From Actinomycetota bacterium (GTDB taxonomy: Bacteria; Actinomycetota; Acidimicrobiia; IMCC26256; PALSA-610), in assembly GCA_030839105.1 (NCBI GenBank), contig JAUZEI010000663.1, forward strand, positions 1 through 6,634: DNA of 6,634 bases. Reading direction: 5' to 3'. This document shows, piece by piece, positions 5,783 to 6,634 of the stretch; within the stretch, counting starts at the first letter, position 1; every line of letters begins with the position of its first letter. A program made the translations under genes and the position numbers. Under the pieces are notes generated by a model, which did no database searches, was not told the DNA's origin, and was given only the letters and a program-made list of their open reading frames with translations.

Positions 5783-5789
5783 GGAGGAA

Positions 5790-5841
5790 CGTAACGGATC
5801 TCCACCATCGAGACTGACGCCGGGGCGAGCAACCCGTTACG
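5790..5841. terminator. Inverted repeat between convergent genes, possible transcription end
   Basis: CGTAACGG (5790-5797) and CCGTTACG (5834-5841) are perfect 8-bp complements separated by 36 bases. They lie between the RpiR gene stop (5782) and the end of the CDF gene, whose TAA (5837-5839) is inside the right arm. There is no T-run and the loop is long, so either a weak bidirectional terminator or a protein site is possible. Confidence 0.3.
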
Positions 5842-6442
5842 ACGATCGTGCTTCGTGCCAGTTCTCGACAGCCTCGCGAATGCAGAGCGCGGCGACGAAG
5901 AGCGCGGCGGAGGGGTCGGCCCACCAGAGTCCCGCGAGGGTGTTCAGCGCGAGGGCGACGAGGATGGCCGTCGCGAGGCATCCGTCAAGGAACGTCATCG
6001 AGGCTTCTGCTTCGAGCGGCGCACTCGCCGCCGCGCGTGCGATCCTGCCCTTGAGCCGTGCGAGCAGGAACATGACCACCGCGGTGATCGCGAGGTATGC
6101 GATGCCGAACGGCGACGAGTCCGCGGCTTGCCCTTGCACGAAGTTGTAGACGCTCGCCGCGACGAGGTAAACGCCGAGGAACGCGAACGCCGCGGCTACA
6201 AGGTTGAGAGCTCGCGACACGCGACCGACCGCGGCGTCGTCAGCGATGTACCACACGACCACCAGCGACGCGAACACCTCGACGAGCGAGTCGAGTCCGA
6301 ACGCGATGAGAGCGAGGGAACCGGCTGCAACTCCCAGGCCGATCGTGACGAACACTTCCATGAGATTCCAGGCGATCGTCACGTACTGCAGCCGGCGACC
6401 GCGCCGTAGTAGTGCCTGGTGTGCGAGTTGTGAAACGGGCAT
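5837..6442 (-). CDS. Cation diffusion facilitator-like transporter, transmembrane domain only; probable Mn2+ exporter
   Basis: This is a 201-residue membrane protein with about six hydrophobic segments. WNLMEVFVTIGLGVAAGSLALIAFGLDSLVEVFAS (25-59) matches CDF helices 1-2, with the helix-2 metal position as D51-SLV-E55 (DxxxE rather than HxxxD or DxxxD). The helix-5 region is EAEASMTFLDGCLATAILVALALNTLAG (144-171), with D153 and no obvious HxxxD. It ends with WWADPSAALFVAALCIREAVENW (173-195), the CDF helix-6 signature. At about 200 residues it lacks the cytoplasmic metal-sensing C-terminal domain of YiiP-type members (about 300 residues) and resembles a compact actinobacterial subfamily annotated as cation transporters. 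ATG 6442 has GGAGGA five bases upstream. The leader carries a yybP-ykoY-type manganese riboswitch, so manganese efflux is the best substrate guess; the protein sequence alone would not decide between Zn, Co, Fe and Mn. Confidence 0.82.
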   Translation of the reverse strand: MPVSQLAHQALLRRGRRLQYVTIAWNLMEVFVTIGLGVAAGSLALIAFGLDSLVEVFASLVVVWYIADDAAVGRVSRALNLVAAAFAFLGVYLVAASVYNFVQGQAADSSPFGIAYLAITAVVMFLLARLKGRIARAAASAPLEAEASMTFLDGCLATAILVALALNTLAGLWWADPSAALFVAALCIREAVENWHEARSS

Positions 6443-6447
6443 CGCGA

Positions 6448-6525
6448 TCCTCCGTGGTTACCGCCGGGAGGAAGGCGTTGGGGATGCCTTCGACTCGGCG
6501 AGGTACAACCTCTGCCAGTCGAAGG
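6448..6525 (-). promoter_or_regulatory. Riboswitch expression platform with mutually exclusive hairpins and sequestered RBS
   Basis: On the minus-strand RNA, CCUUCGACU (6525-6517), the 3' side of aptamer P1, is perfectly complementary to AGUCGAAGG (6495-6487). The stem continues inward with GGC/GCC (6516-6514/6499-6497) and GAGGU/ACCUC (6512-6508/6504-6500) around a UGU loop. GAAGGC (6491-6486), overlapping that anti-aptamer arm, can instead pair with GCCUUC (6476-6471). UCCUCC (6472-6467) is an exact complement of the ribosome binding site GGAGGA (6453-6448). The overlaps make these pairings compete, giving a translational switch: aptamer P1 formed would favour an exposed RBS (ON); anti-aptamer formed would favour RBS capture (OFF). 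Direction of control is inferred from the pairing logic. Confidence 0.7.
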
Positions 6526-6612
6526 TCTCGTCCACCTGTACGTCAGGTCCGACGACCGGGAGCTATCGCTCCAGCGTGTCGATCGTCGAGTTGAGGACTA
6601 CTCCCCTTCAAC
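6518..6612 (-). promoter_or_regulatory. yybP-ykoY family (Mn2+-sensing) riboswitch aptamer
   Basis: On the minus strand the leader contains AAGGGGAGUAG (6608-6598) and GAGACCUUCG (6529-6520), the two hallmark segments of the yybP-ykoY manganese aptamer. They are joined by P1: GUUGAAGG (6612-6605) with CCUUCGAC (6525-6518), eight pairs including one G-U. GUCC (6598-6595) can pair with a GGAC just before the 3' hallmark, leaving the conserved asymmetric loop. UCAACUCG follows, close to the CAAUUCG I recall from the Lactococcus example. One arm is a 9-bp stem CGACGAUCG/CGGUCGUCG with an inner GGAGC-GAUA-GCUCC hairpin; the other is ACCUG-ACGUA-CAGGU. Layout and distance from the CDF gene fit a cis-regulatory Mn2+ sensor. 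Recognised by eye, not by covariance search. Confidence 0.85.
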
Positions 6613-6634
6613 ACCCATCGTACAGCGCATCATG

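Noticed and set aside
5781..5787. GAGGAGG ribosome-binding-like sequence after the RpiR gene
   Set aside because: No start codon at a usable distance opens a frame of any length; probably chance.
6412..6594. Plus-strand 60-codon open frame across the riboswitch
   Set aside because: Antisense to the conserved RNA structure, basic low-complexity translation and no ribosome binding site.

Overview
The window is very GC-rich and packed with short-gap or overlapping genes. It uses GTG starts often, encodes several lipobox lipoproteins, and has one probable leaderless promoter. This points to a high-GC actinobacterium, perhaps an uncultured member of the Acidimicrobiia or Thermoleophilia. The lineage is inferred from protein flavour and composition only. 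I see no rRNA, tRNA, CRISPR array or insertion sequence.

Plus-strand left block (1-2475). The 3' end of an FtsX/MacB-type ABC permease enters from the left and stops about two membrane segments earlier than the family normally does. Its stop overlaps (GTGA) the start of a seven-bladed YVTN/YncE-like beta-propeller lipoprotein. A Kelch-type beta-propeller lipoprotein follows. The junction between the two propeller genes is a run of eight 8-bp tandem units.

Minus-strand operon (4844 down to 2513). Four genes are packed head to tail: a COG4280/FTR1-like membrane protein with two ExxE motifs, a two-helix small membrane protein, an UppP/BacA undecaprenyl-diphosphate phosphatase of a variant-motif subfamily, and a small unknown lipoprotein. 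The small membrane protein and UppP share a GTGA overlap. The operon therefore links lipid-carrier recycling to a putative ion-handling membrane protein.

Divergent regulator (4898-5782, plus). An RpiR-type HTH+SIS regulator is transcribed away from that operon. Its likely promoter is leaderless (TATACT, six bases, GTG). The best promoter candidate for the minus operon overlaps the same -10 bases, so mutual control of regulator and operon is plausible.

Right block (6612 down to 5837, minus). A short, transmembrane-only cation diffusion facilitator gene is preceded by what looks like a complete yybP-ykoY (Mn2+-sensing) riboswitch. The recognisable parts are the GGGGAGUAG and GAGACCUUC signatures joined by a P1 stem, internal hairpins, and a downstream set of mutually exclusive hairpins ending in a sequestered GGAGGA ribosome binding site. 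The simplest reading is a translational ON switch for manganese export. This is the most informative element in the window.
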